The translations under genes and the position numbers were made by a program. The notes under the pieces are model-generated. The model was given only the letters and a program-made list of their open reading frames with translations, did not search any database and had not been told where the DNA came from. Of a DNA stretch of 64,000 nucleotides, positions 48,386 through 57,314 are shown one piece after another. Location: positions 5,022,001-5,086,000 of the forward strand of contig NZ_OY762512.1 in assembly GCF_963665995.1 (NCBI RefSeq). The letters run 5' to 3'. Position 1 is the first letter of the stretch; each line of letters starts with the position of its first letter. Source of the DNA: Pleurocapsa sp. FMAR1. Its GTDB lineage: Bacteria > Cyanobacteriota > Cyanobacteriia > Cyanobacteriales > Xenococcaceae.

Positions 48386-50953
48386 CTATTTCGCTACTAC
48401 AAAATTAACCAGCTTGTTAGGTACAACAATTACTTTTCTAATTTCTTTTCCTTCTATATAACGCTGGGCAATCTCTGATTCTGTGGCATATTTTTCTAGG
48501 GCTACTTTATCAGAGCCAGCAGGCACTTGAATTGTACCGCGAGTTTTACCCATAATCTGCACCACCAAAGTAATTTCATCTACTTCTAAAGCAGAAGAAT
48601 CTACCTCGCGCCACTGTTGCTTGTGGACAGATTCAATATTACCTAAGTGACTCCATAATTCCTCGGCGATATGAGGCGCAAAAGGAGCAAGCAAGAGAAC
48701 TAAGGTTTCAATTCCCTCTTGATAAACTGGAGAAGTATTGCATTTGGCATCTTTCAAAGCATTGCTCAACTTCATCAACTCCGAAACCGCTGTATTAAAC
48801 TGGTAATCTCCAGTTAAATCTTCAGAAATCTCTTTGATGGCAGTATGAATAGCTCGGCGTAAGTCTTTTTCGGTTTGAGTTAGTTCTGCCGATATCTCAG
48901 TAACGCTGCCAGAATCATAGCTAGTCACCAAAGACCAAACCCGATTTAAAAAGCGAAATTGCCCTTCAACATCAGCCTCATCCCATTCTAAATCTTTCTC
49001 TGGTGGAGCTTTAAATAGAGCAAACATCCGCGCCGTATCTACACCATATTGGGCAATCACATCTTCTGGTGCTACACCGTTATATTTAGATTTAGACATC
49101 TTTTCAAAGAAAGGCTCTAGCTTATCTCCTGTCTCTGGATCTTGAGGATTGTTGGGATCGATATTTGCTGAGGGAATATACTTATTAGTCTGAGGATTTT
49201 TGTAAGTTAATCCCTGCACCATTCCCTGAGTGAGCAAGCGTTTAAACGGCTCATCAAAATTAAGTAAACCCCTGTCTCGCAATACCTTTGTAAAGAAGCG
49301 AGAATAAAGTAGGTGCAAAATTGCGTGTTCAATACCGCCTACATATTGATCCACAGGCAGCCAATCATTAACCTTATCTTGAGCAAACGCTGTGTTTGAA
49401 TTATTGGCATCACTATAGCGGAGGAAGTACCAGGAAGAATCAATAAAAGTATCCATGGTGTCCGTTTCCCGTTTTGCAGGTTGACCACAACAAGGACAAT
49501 TTACATTAATCCAGCTATCCAACTGAGCCAAAGGAGAACCACCACGCCCCGACAATTCAACAGATTCAGGTAATTCAACAGGAAGATCGCTATCAGGCAC
49601 AGGTACAGTACCACAGACTTCGCAATGAATAACTGGTATGGGACAACCCCAATATCTTTGGCGAGAAATCAACCAATCCCGCAGACGATATTGCACTCTG
49701 GCTTTACCGTAACCCTGTTGTTCTGCATATTCAATAATTTTGGTTTTCCCTTCAATAGATGGCATACCATCAAACTGCCCCGAATTAACTATGATGCCAG
49801 GTTCAGTATATGCTTCAGGTAAGGGCGATTGGCTAATTGCCTCTACGTCGGTATCTTTAGGAACAACTACAGTTTTAATTGGTAAACTCTTCTCAGTGGC
49901 AAATTTAAAATCCCTCACATCGTGAGCAGGAACACCCATCACTGCCCCTGTACCATATTCATAGAGAACATAGTCAGCGATTAAAATTGGCACTTCTTGT
50001 TCATTAAAAGGATTGATTGCACTTCCTCCCGTTAGAATGCCTCTTTTTGGTTTATCCTCTGCTGTTCTTTCAATTTCACTTTGCTGTTTAATCTCTTCGA
50101 TAAACGCTTCTACTGCCTCTTTCTGTTCGGTCGTAGTCACTTCAGGAGTTAAAGGATGTTCGGGCGCAAGAACTAAATAAGTTACGCCATAAACTGTATC
50201 TGGGCGAGTAGTAAATACAGCAATTTTGTCGTCACGACCAACGATAGGAAATTCTAAATAAGCTCCGACAGACTTACCAATCCAGTTGGCTTGCATAGTT
50301 TTGACTCTTTCTGGCCAACCTTCTAGCTGATCTAAATCTTGCAACAATTTTTCAGCGTAGTCAGTGATCTTAAAAAACCATTGCTTGAGCAGTTTACGTT
50401 CGACTATTGCTCCAGAACGCCAAGAACGCCCTTCATTATCTACCTGTTCGTTAGCAAGCACAGTTTGATCGATAGGATCCCAGTTAACGGCAGCCTCTTT
50501 TTGATAAGCCAATCCCCCATCAAGAAACTGAAGAAACAGCCATTGTGTCCATCGATAATAGTCAGGACAACAAGTTGCAACTTCTCGATCCCAGTCAATT
50601 GAAAGCCCTAGTTGCTTTAGCTGTTCGCGCATTTGAGCAATGTTTTGCAATGTCCATTTTGCAGGCGGAATACCGCGATCGATGGCTGCATTTTCGGCAG
50701 GTAAACCAAAGGCATCCCAACCCATAGGATGCAGCACTCGATAACCCTGCATTCTCTTAAGACGAGCAATCACATCAGTAATTACATAGTTACGGACATG
50801 ACCCATATGTAAGTTTCCCGAAGGATAGGGAAACATAGAAAGAGCATAAAATTTAGGTTGCTCATTGCGCTCAGGGGTTTTGTCAATTGCCGATTCTTGC
50901 CATTGGTGTTGCCACTTCTGTTCTATTTCGGCTGCGTTGTATCGTGACTCCAC
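48386..50953 (-). CDS. leuS: Leucine-tRNA ligase
   Basis: 855 residues. The HIGH motif is [17 protein letters not shown], and KMSKS is [12 protein letters not shown]. The CP1 editing domain contains [20 protein letters not shown] and [16 protein letters not shown]. Zinc-finger cysteines lie in HCEVCGTVP and NCPCCGQ. Length and order are typical of bacterial LeuS. Single-gene unit. Confidence 0.97.
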   Translation of the reverse strand: MESRYNAAEIEQKWQHQWQESAIDKTPERNEQPKFYALSMFPYPSGNLHMGHVRNYVITDVIARLKRMQGYRVLHPMGWDAFGLPAENAAIDRGIPPAKWTLQNIAQMREQLKQLGLSIDWDREVATCCPDYYRWTQWLFLQFLDGGLAYQKEAAVNWDPIDQTVLANEQVDNEGRSWRSGAIVERKLLKQWFFKITDYAEKLLQDLDQLEGWPERVKTMQANWIGKSVGAYLEFPIVGRDDKIAVFTTRPDTVYGVTYLVLAPEHPLTPEVTTTEQKEAVEAFIEEIKQQSEIERTAEDKPKRGILTGGSAINPFNEQEVPILIADYVLYEYGTGAVMGVPAHDVRDFKFATEKSLPIKTVVVPKDTDVEAISQSPLPEAYTEPGIIVNSGQFDGMPSIEGKTKIIEYAEQQGYGKARVQYRLRDWLISRQRYWGCPIPVIHCEVCGTVPVPDSDLPVELPESVELSGRGGSPLAQLDSWINVNCPCCGQPAKRETDTMDTFIDSSWYFLRYSDANNSNTAFAQDKVNDWLPVDQYVGGIEHAILHLLYSRFFTKVLRDRGLLNFDEPFKRLLTQGMVQGLTYKNPQTNKYIPSANIDPNNPQDPETGDKLEPFFEKMSKSKYNGVAPEDVIAQYGVDTARMFALFKAPPEKDLEWDEADVEGQFRFLNRVWSLVTSYDSGSVTEISAELTQTEKDLRRAIHTAIKEISEDLTGDYQFNTAVSELMKLSNALKDAKCNTSPVYQEGIETLVLLLAPFAPHIAEELWSHLGNIESVHKQQWREVDSSALEVDEITLVVQIMGKTRGTIQVPAGSDKVALEKYATESEIAQRYIEGKEIRKVIVVPNKLVNFVVAK

Positions 50954-51088
50954 AACTGGGTTACTCCTGAATTAAACTACTATTACTATTATAAAAATTT
51001 GCTAACTCTTAAATAGTATATGTAAACTTGGCTATTACTTTAACGTGGCTTTAATAACTAGTGCTTCCTTATTCTTCATCCCTTAAAA

Positions 51089-51379
51089 ATGTCTCTAGAA
51101 CCTTGTAAAGTTTGTGGTACGCTCAACGCAGCCGAAACAGAAATATGTCTTAGCTGTGGTTATCCTACCCAGGGAAATAAAAGACCTGCCATTTTTCGCT
51201 GGATTGCGATCGCTTTAATTATTTGTTTTGCCTTACCTTTTTTATCTGGGCTAATTAACTGGGTTTTACTCCAGTTAAATCCTAAGTCGCCAAGTCAGCC
51301 TTCACCGAAGGTTTCTATCATTCCCATGACTCAAAATCTTTCAGCCGACTCATTCAATTTACAAAGTAAAAAGCTATGA
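51089..51379 (+). CDS. Zinc-ribbon membrane protein
   Basis: 96 residues. An N-terminal CxxC pair (PCKVCG and CLSCG) forms a zinc ribbon, followed by one membrane segment (WIAIALIICFALPFLSGLINWVLL) and a Ser/Pro tail. Small proteins of this layout are common in cyanobacteria; function unknown. Confidence 0.65.
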   Translation: MSLEPCKVCGTLNAAETEICLSCGYPTQGNKRPAIFRWIAIALIICFALPFLSGLINWVLLQLNPKSPSQPSPKVSIIPMTQNLSADSFNLQSKKL

Positions 51380-51452
51380 GATAAGGCTAGAGTGAAGTTA
51401 AGGTTAAAGGGTTTAGATATAAAATGGTATTTCGAGTAGTTGTTTAAAAGTT

Positions 51453-52241
51453 TTGTCTTCTGTGAATCCCTACGTCGCTAGATTATTTATTTACCCAATT
51501 AAATCTTTAGATTCTGTAGCGGTCGATCACGTTACTGTTTTGAAGTCTGGAGCTTTAAAAGGCGATCGCACATGGGCAATATTCGATCAAAATGACAATT
51601 TTGTCAACGGCAAACGTAACCAGAAAATTCACGCCTTACGTTCAGAATTCGATTTAGCAACTAATGTCTTATCGTTACGAATACGGGGAACACAAACAGT
51701 AACTTTTAATTTACAACAAGAACCAGAGGCGGTTTGTAGCTGGCTAGAAAAGTACTTTGCTTTTCCTGTCAAAATAAAGCAGAATTTAAGCATGGGGTTT
51801 CCCGATGATACAGTTTCTCCTGGGGCAACTATAGTTAGTACTGCAACCTTAGAAGCGATCGCCTCTTGGTATCCTGAACTAAATACAGAAGATATTCGTC
51901 GTCGCTTTCGCGCCAACATTGAAATTGCTGGTGTACCTGCTTTTTGGGAAGATAGACTGTTTACCACCCCAGAACAAACGGTTAAGTTTAAAGTCGGTAA
52001 TGTAGAGTTTATGGGCGTAAATCCCTGTCAACGCTGTGTTGTTATTACCCGCGATCCCGAAACGGGAAAATCATATCCAAAATTTCAAAAGACCTTTATC
52101 GATCAAAGGAAAAAAACTTTACCTGAATGGGCAGAGCGATCGCATTTTAATCATTTTTTTCGTTTAGCAATTAATACTAGGCTACCTGCAACTGAAGCGG
52201 GAAAGGTAATTGAGATAGGAGATATAGCCGTACAAAGTTAA
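51453..52241 (+). CDS. MOSC-domain protein
   Basis: 262 residues with TTG as start (an in-frame GTG follows three codons later). The N-terminal beta-barrel begins ARLFIYPIKSLDSVAVDHVTVL. The C-terminal MOSC core has PDDTVSPGATIVSTATLEAIASW and the conserved Cys in NPCQRCVVITRDPETG. It resembles YcbX/mARC-type molybdenum-cofactor reductases; the natural substrate is not known. Confidence 0.85.
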   Translation: MSSVNPYVARLFIYPIKSLDSVAVDHVTVLKSGALKGDRTWAIFDQNDNFVNGKRNQKIHALRSEFDLATNVLSLRIRGTQTVTFNLQQEPEAVCSWLEKYFAFPVKIKQNLSMGFPDDTVSPGATIVSTATLEAIASWYPELNTEDIRRRFRANIEIAGVPAFWEDRLFTTPEQTVKFKVGNVEFMGVNPCQRCVVITRDPETGKSYPKFQKTFIDQRKKTLPEWAERSHFNHFFRLAINTRLPATEAGKVIEIGDIAVQS

Positions 52242-52340
52242 ATAATAGACAAGCCTAGTTAACCGTTCTTAGGTAATAGGTAATAAGTGTCCTAACTGAA
52301 ATATGTATTGCTATATCGTATTTTTGCAGCTATAAAAAAT

Positions 52341-52706
52341 TCATTTTGAATCTAAGCTATTAGGCAAAAGCCATTTTATCAGCTTGGCTACTAGCAAACC
52401 AGAAATTAAACCTATAACATTAGCTACTAAATCTTTAAATTCACAGTAGCGGTTGACATATGGTTGCAACAACTCAATAACGCCACTCCAACAAACGAAA
52501 AAAACGCCAATCATCAGCCAATATTTGGGTTTCCTCAACGCCGTAGGCAACATTAACACCCCATAAGCAATAAAATGGTGAATCTTATCACTACCTGGTA
52601 CAGCAGGCAGTTGGGATAGTGGACGAAGAGATAAAACAGTTATGATTGTCAGAATAAAAAGTGTGGTAGATATCCAGTATCTTCTAATAAAGTTTAATAG
52701 TGCAAT
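52341..52706 (-). CDS. VanZ-family membrane protein
   Basis: 121 residues from the ATG at 52706, preferred to a TTG 11 codons earlier. Four hydrophobic segments and the VanZ-like pattern PAVPGSDKIHHFIAYGVLMLPTALR, WSGVIELLQPYVNRYCEFKDLVANVIGLISG. In cyanobacteria this family has no known role in antibiotic resistance. Confidence 0.8.
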   Translation of the reverse strand: MALLNFIRRYWISTTLFILTIITVLSLRPLSQLPAVPGSDKIHHFIAYGVLMLPTALRKPKYWLMIGVFFVCWSGVIELLQPYVNRYCEFKDLVANVIGLISGLLVAKLIKWLLPNSLDSK

Positions 52707-52839
52707 CATTAGCAATAACTCGGAATCTAGTTTAAACAAGTTTCAAGAGTAACATTCGGACTACTAAAAATAGTCTATTAATACTTTTTCTGTTGGATTT
52801 TGTAAGGGTTCATTTTTGATGGATAATTAGAGATAGAAT

Positions 52840-52873
52840 AAAAAGCCTGAAAGCATAATGCTGATGGCTTTTA
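52840..52873. terminator. Possible terminator hairpin
   Basis: AAAAGCC and GGCTTTT with inner AGCA/TGCT pairs, followed on the plus strand by TAT. It lies upstream of both flanking genes, so its parent transcript is unclear. Confidence 0.4.
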
Positions 52874-52888
52874 TAATCCAAACTAGAG

Positions 52889-52975
52889 CTATTTCATTCT
52901 CACGCTTCTCTAACAAACAAAATCCGTTTAAACGGACTTGAGATTTTTCGGTACATTCGATTCAGAATGAAATAG
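52889..52975. repeat. Long inverted repeat upstream of the GST gene
   Basis: CTATTTCATTCT and AGAATGAAATAG are perfect 12-bp arms 63 bp apart. Between them lies the 14-bp palindrome TCCGTTTAAACGGA. On an RNA this could fold into a nested hairpin in the leader of the downstream gene. Confidence 0.6.
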
Positions 52976-53010
52976 TCCTGAAACCAAACTGATCCTGGCT
53001 AGATATTTTT

Positions 53011-54216
53011 ATGACCACTACACCCCTTACTTGGCAACAACTATCAGAACTTACAGATTTCAAGCTAGATACGGTCAACGGCTTGACTAATTCTCAAGCT
53101 ACCCTGCGTCTATTTTGTCAGACAGAAGCGGATATTCGCGTCACTTTATATCGGGATAATCATGCTTGGTGTCCTTACTGCCAAAAGATTTGGCTGTGGC
53201 TAGAAGAAAAGCGCATACCTTACCGTATCAAAAAGATAACTATGTTTTGTTATGGCAAAAAAGAAAGCTGGTATAAGCAGCAAGTACCATCGGGAATGTT
53301 ACCTGCTCTTGAACTAGACGGACAAATAATTACCGAAAGCGATGATATTCTAATTGCTCTAGAACAAGCTTTTGGGGTTTTGTATTTGGGTATGCAAGAT
53401 CCAAAGGTTTTGCCGTTAAGACGTTTGGAAAGATTATTATTTAGAGCTTGGTGTAGTTGGCTATGTCAGCGAGCCATATTTCCTGGACAAGAAAAAAATA
53501 GCCGTCAACAATTTATTGAAGCAATTGGTCTAGTAGAAGAAGCTATAGCTAACACTCCATCTCCATACTTTTTAGCAGAGTTTAGTACCGCCGACGTAAT
53601 TTTTACTCCTTATGTAGAAAGAATGAATGCTAGTCTTTACTACTATAAAGGCTATTCAATCAGAGATGAAAATTCGCGTATGTCTGCGTGGTTTGAGGCA
53701 ATGGAAAGCCGAACTACCTACCGTGGTACGCAAAGTGATTTTCATACCCATGTTCATGACCTACCGCCACAGATGGGAGGATGTTATGCTAACTGTGAAT
53801 CTCAAACTCTGCTTAACCAAGAAAAAGTAGACCGTGGTTCTTGGTTTGGACTACCTGATGTGACTTACCCTGAACCTGAAACCTCAAGGGCTGAGGCTTT
53901 GCAACGAGTAATCAAACATCGCCATAATATTATCAAAGTCAATCCTGCTGACGATCGCCTGTTTGATGAGGCTCTGCGGTGTGCTTTAACCAACATGATG
54001 ACAGGGAAAACCTGCACTCCACCTTTAGGCTCGGATGTAGCTTTAAGATACCTAAGAGATAGAATCAATGTCCCTAGAGATATGTCTATCTACGCTGCCA
54101 AAAGACTGCGCTCGGCATTAGAAGATACTGCTGCCTTAGTAGGCGATCGCCAGCCAGAACTCATTCCCGTTAGACATCGTTACGATCAAAATCCTGTTAA
54201 TTTTGCTTTTGGCTAA
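53011..54216 (+). CDS. Glutathione S-transferase-like protein
   Basis: 401 residues. The N-terminal thioredoxin-like domain has the redox motif CPYC in [17 protein letters not shown], and the GSH-contact region [18 protein letters not shown] helical GST C-domain follows ([31 protein letters not shown]). The last 150 residues are an extra domain found in cyanobacterial and plant long GST proteins ([37 protein letters not shown]-like). Function uncertain. Confidence 0.85.
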   Translation: MTTTPLTWQQLSELTDFKLDTVNGLTNSQATLRLFCQTEADIRVTLYRDNHAWCPYCQKIWLWLEEKRIPYRIKKITMFCYGKKESWYKQQVPSGMLPALELDGQIITESDDILIALEQAFGVLYLGMQDPKVLPLRRLERLLFRAWCSWLCQRAIFPGQEKNSRQQFIEAIGLVEEAIANTPSPYFLAEFSTADVIFTPYVERMNASLYYYKGYSIRDENSRMSAWFEAMESRTTYRGTQSDFHTHVHDLPPQMGGCYANCESQTLLNQEKVDRGSWFGLPDVTYPEPETSRAEALQRVIKHRHNIIKVNPADDRLFDEALRCALTNMMTGKTCTPPLGSDVALRYLRDRINVPRDMSIYAAKRLRSALEDTAALVGDRQPELIPVRHRYDQNPVNFAFG

Positions 54217-54243
54217 CCACAAGTATATAAACAGAATTTGGTC

Positions 54244-54527
54244 GGTAGTGTTGCAAAAACTTGGAAGAAAGTTGTAGTATAATTAAACTTTAATTTACTA
54301 CCAAATTAGACGAACTCAGAGAAACCATTCAAATGGCATCACTTTCAAGGAGAGATTATTTTACTCTGCCTCAGATGGTATCTCGGTCATCCCTTAAGTT
54401 ATTGCACCCTCGTCAGAGATGATAGCAGAAAGAGGATTGTCAATTGAGCAGACGACTATTTACCGATGGGTAGTAGCCTACTCAACTGAAATAAATCAAC
54501 GTTGTCGAAAATATTTACGCCCGACAA
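54244..54527 (+). pseudogene. IS6-family element remnant (5' part)
   Basis: The left end GGTAGTGTTGCAAAAAC matches an IS6-type terminus. It is followed by transposase sequence in two frames: KWHHFQGEIILLCLRWYLGH then, after one lost base near 54415, MIAERGLSIEQTTIYRWVVAY and KYLRPTNDS. The DDE catalytic part and the right end are missing. It stops exactly at the start of the antitoxin gene. Confidence 0.8.
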
Positions 54528-54695
54528 ATGATTCAACCGAAGGTATTGCGCAAACAACAAATCGAAGAACAGTTGAGAAATTTCTATCAAAACCGTTCCC
54601 AGGCTGATATTGAATTTGAAAAAGAGTGGGTAGAGGAAACGCAAGAACAAGCGATCGCTGCTTGGGAAGAATTTCCTTGGGATGAATCTAAATAA
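54528..54695 (+). CDS. MazE-like antitoxin, possibly N-terminally truncated
   Basis: 55 residues: MIQPKVLRKQQIEEQLRNFYQ then an acidic segment IEFEKEWVEETQEQAIAAWEEFPWDESK. Acidic C-termini that wrap the toxin are typical of antitoxins. The ATG lies within the end of the IS6 relic (overlapping its NDS codons), so the original DNA-binding N-terminus may have been lost. The toxin gene starts 3 bp after its stop. Confidence 0.6.
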   Translation: MIQPKVLRKQQIEEQLRNFYQNRSQADIEFEKEWVEETQEQAIAAWEEFPWDESK

Positions 54696-54698
54696 AAT

Positions 54699-55052
54699 AT
54701 GAGTAGTGAAGATTTCCCCCGTCAGCGACAGGTTTATTTATCCAAGACTCTAAAACAGTTTGGGGATATAAAGAAACGTCCTGTGGTAGTGGTTTCGATA
54801 GATATCCGCAATCAATATAGTTTTACTGTCTTGGTTGTCTCTTTCTCTAGCGATACTTCTGATGCAGCTAATCCTAGCCGTGTCTTAATTGACCAAGCAG
54901 AAGGGGGGCTAAATGCTAAATCGGTAGCGATGTGCGATGTTATGACCAATATAAAGAAACGCTATCTCGAACGTAGACCTCATGGCGAAATGACCCCTAG
55001 CTCATTCGCCCGTATTCAAAGGGCAATTCAAATTGCGATCGGGATTTATTAA
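54699..55052 (+). CDS. MazF/PemK-family toxin
   Basis: 117 residues. The MazF fold signature is seen in KKRPVVVVSIDIRNQYSFTVLVVSFSSDTS and SVAMCDVMTNIKKRYLERR, with the SVAMCDVM region being the conserved core. Family members are sequence-specific endoribonucleases. It follows directly after the antitoxin, forming a typical two-gene toxin-antitoxin module, although the antitoxin may be damaged. Confidence 0.8.
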   Translation: MSSEDFPRQRQVYLSKTLKQFGDIKKRPVVVVSIDIRNQYSFTVLVVSFSSDTSDAANPSRVLIDQAEGGLNAKSVAMCDVMTNIKKRYLERRPHGEMTPSSFARIQRAIQIAIGIY

Positions 55053-55066
55053 CTGAAGTATGAGGC

Positions 55067-56101
55067 ATGATCTACAAAGAGCAGTTTATTTGGAAAAAAG
55101 CAGTTGACTTATCGGTACGTTGTTACAAGTTAACTGAGTATTTTCCTAAAAGCGAAATATATGGAATGACCAGTCAAATCCGAAGAAGTTCTGTTTCTAT
55201 TGCTAGCACCCTCGTCAATCGCATCTAAGCGACTAAAGCCTTAGATGCGGACAAGCGCGAAAAGCCGTTGGGGGGGGTACCTCTTTCTCACCGCTATTCC
55301 ACTCTCGCGGTGTTGGTTTCGGTCATGCGGCTTTTTTAAGGCGGCTTTCCTGTGACCAAGGACTTGTCCGCAGGTAGCTTCCCACCCAACCTCGACAGTT
55401 CCTTCAACGCGGGGAAGCCGCGCAACGGACTCAGATGCGGACGAAGCGTTTTTTCTCGCAACGGGGGGAACCCCAAGGGTTCAGCAGTTTCGCAGGGCGG
55501 GGTACCGCCCAAGTCGCGTCTAGCGACAGGCTCTGGAGAGCCTCGCCTAACGGGAGGAAAGTCGGCACGTTCCAACGTGCGCTGCTTTGCAGCCTGCAGC
55601 GGGGGAACCCCGCCACCCTCAGCAATAGCGCTACTCGGAGGGAACCTCCGCAACGCTTTGCTTCGCAACGAACTGCTTCACCGCAACGCAACTGTCTCGC
55701 AAAACGCGCCGTGTGTGAATCTTCATACAACGGGTGAGTGGAATATGCTTCCGCGGACGCTTCGTCCGCCGCCTTCCCAAAGGGAAGTCGAAGCTCTCCA
55801 GAGCTTGAAGCATTTCCTCACCCCAAAACGCGCCGTACAAAGAGCGACTGCTGAAACCTTTAGGGGTTCTCGACCCACCGCGCTGACTCGCAATATCGCC
55901 GAGGGATATGGAAGACAAAACCAAAAAGAATATTTAAGATTTTTACGAATAGCTCTGGGTTCTGCAAGAGAATTAAACACTCAATTAATTATTTCCCTAA
56001 GAGTAGAATTAACAAAAAGCAATTATATAGAATCCGTTTTAAAAGATTCAGACGAAATTCAAAGATTGTTAGTTACAACAATTAGTAAAGTATCAAATTA
56101 A
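55067..56101 (+). pseudogene. Four-helix-bundle (S23-type) gene split by a repeat island
   Basis: The 5' half reads MIYKEQFIWKKAVDLSVRCY then KLTEYFPKSEIYGMTSQIRRSSVSIAS and ends at TAA 55226. The 3' half resumes at 55892 with NIAEGYGRQNQKEYLRFLRIALGSARELNTQL and ends at 56101. Together they make the 23S-rRNA-intervening-sequence/four-helix-bundle family of about 118 residues, in which RRSSVSIASNIAEGYGR is one continuous motif. The insert between Ser and Asn is 684 bp, a multiple of three, and only two in-frame stops lie within it. Confidence 0.85.
55208..55891. repeat. 684-bp GC-rich mosaic of short palindromes (island 1)
   Basis: A block of many small hairpins in a GC-rich composition unlike the flanking AT-rich gene: GGGCGGGGTACCGCCC, GCGGGGGAACCCCGC, GAGGGAACCTC, CGGACGCTTCGTCCG and CTTCCCAAAGGGAAG. 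A module around 55271-55318 (ttctcaccgctattccactc) recurs in island 2 at 56305. The end TCTCGACCCACCGC is shared with the ndh repeat at 59093. Confidence 0.85.
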
Positions 56102-56137
56102 ACTTCTTCCTTCATACCTCATACTTCGTACTTCACC

Positions 56138-56262
56138 ATGAATAAAACTATAAAACTATAGAATTACCGACTGGCAAAATTATCGATTTAAATCGCTTCG
56201 TTGCTTTAGTACCTGATGAGAAAACAGAAAATAAGCAATATCATTTAGTTTTAGAAGGTTGA
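56138..56262 (+). pseudogene. Small gene fragment with an 8-bp duplication
   Basis: Removing one copy of a tandem 8-bp repeat (AAACTATA twice) restores MNKTIELPTGKIIDLNRFVA, continuing LVPDEKTENKQYHLVLEG. The frame then runs into repeat island 2 and stops. Homology to a known family is not clear. The 8-bp duplication is the same size as the IS1 target duplication and could be an excision footprint. Confidence 0.5.
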
Positions 56263-56577
56263 GCAAACTGTTGAACCCTTTAGGGGCAGATGCGGGGGGT
56301 ACCCCTTTCTCACCGCTATTCCACTCTCGCGGTGGGGGTCAGGTGCGGCTCACGCCTTCCTCCCATGAGCCATCGCTTCAACAAAGGCGTGAGCCGCATG
56401 TAGCCGTTGCGAGTCAGCGCGTTGGGGAGGGGCTGTTCCTGTGGGTCAGTTGCGGCTAAAGCCTTACTCGCAGGATTTATAAGCCCCGTCGGGTTCCCCG
56501 ACTTGAGCAAAGGCACGAACCCGAAGGGGGGTTCCCCCCGTCTTCTGCGACTGACGAGGGCGAGGCATCTCGGCAAG
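56263..56577. repeat. GC-rich palindrome mosaic (island 2)
   Basis: Contains GGGGGGTACCCC, GGGTTCCCC and GGGGGGTTCCCCCC, the long pair GCGGCTCACGCC / GGCGTGAGCCGC, and the same caccgctattccactctcgc module as island 1. Its right edge joins the IS1-family relic. Confidence 0.8.
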
Positions 56578-56973
56578 AAGCTCTTTGTCTTGCTGATTAA
56601 AAGTCAGCGGGGTCGCACCGCTTTTTTCAGCTCTTTCATCAATGTGTGAGTACTAATTGAAAGGACTCTTGCAGTATTTCTAATTTCACTGCCATTAACT
56701 GCCATTTCAATAATCTTTTGTTTCACTTCAGGTTTATAGCCATGATTCGTATAATCAGCTATAAAAGTGCCACGAAGACATTCTTGATTTTGGCGAAGAT
56801 AGAGTTGCTTTGCTTGACCTGTTTTTCCATTTCTTACCACATCCGTAGATTTACCACTAGGACAACTCACCGCCATTCAAACCGTCATTCAACCAACATC
56901 CTTAATTAATATTTTAGGGAGCAACTACTTTTACATATCTATCTATAGTTTATCGACACTTTGACTACACTAC
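56578..56973 (-). pseudogene. IS1-family relic with the same inserted repeat as at 38.2 kb
   Basis: The reverse strand encodes MAVSCPSGKSTDVVRNGKTG, and NHGYKPEVKQKIIEMAVNGSEIRNTARVLSISTHTLMKELKK, the zinc-finger and HTH region of an IS1-type transposase. After KELKK comes the same inserted segment (56578-56621) as in the relic at 38220-38263, differing at one base. The remaining two thirds of the transposase are missing. The end tttgactacactacc is an IS terminus. Confidence 0.8.
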
Positions 56974-57144
56974 CAAAAGCGACTACTAAACCCGAAGGGT
57001 TGTTCGCCCTGACAAGATGTGTCGTATTCTATTTTTTATTTGGTATTAGATAGTAAAGCAGATTAGTATCAGCTTTACAAAGAGAAAGAGTTGCAGTAAT
57101 GATAATACCATTCAAAACCCTTATGTTATAAGCTTTATACAGTA

Positions 57145-57217
57145 TGAGCGCGGGGTGACTCGAACACCCGACCTACAGGACCGGAACCTGTTGCTCTATC
57201 CACTGAGCCACGCGCCC
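57145..57217 (-). tRNA. trnR-CCG: tRNA-Arg (CCG anticodon)
   Basis: 73 nt. Acceptor GGGCGCG pairs with CGCGCTC, anticodon CCG lies in ACAGGTTCCGGTCCTGT, T arm GGTGTTCGAGTCACC. CCA is not encoded. Confidence 0.95.
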
Positions 57218-57314
57218 CTAATCAATTTAACGGAAAAACTATTTTTCAAAAACAGGCTTCCATAAAAAATTAATAGCACTTCAATTCATTCTAACTTTAT
57301 TCTATGTCTAAGAC

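Noticed and set aside
55208-55891. CRISPR array in the repeat-rich island
   Set aside because: There is no regular repeat-spacer spacing and no constant repeat; the units are different hairpins, and no cas genes are near.
55336-55980. Several long reverse and forward frames in repeat island 1 that look like proteins
   Set aside because: They arise because GC-rich repeats contain few stop codons; composition is that of the palindromes, not of proteins.
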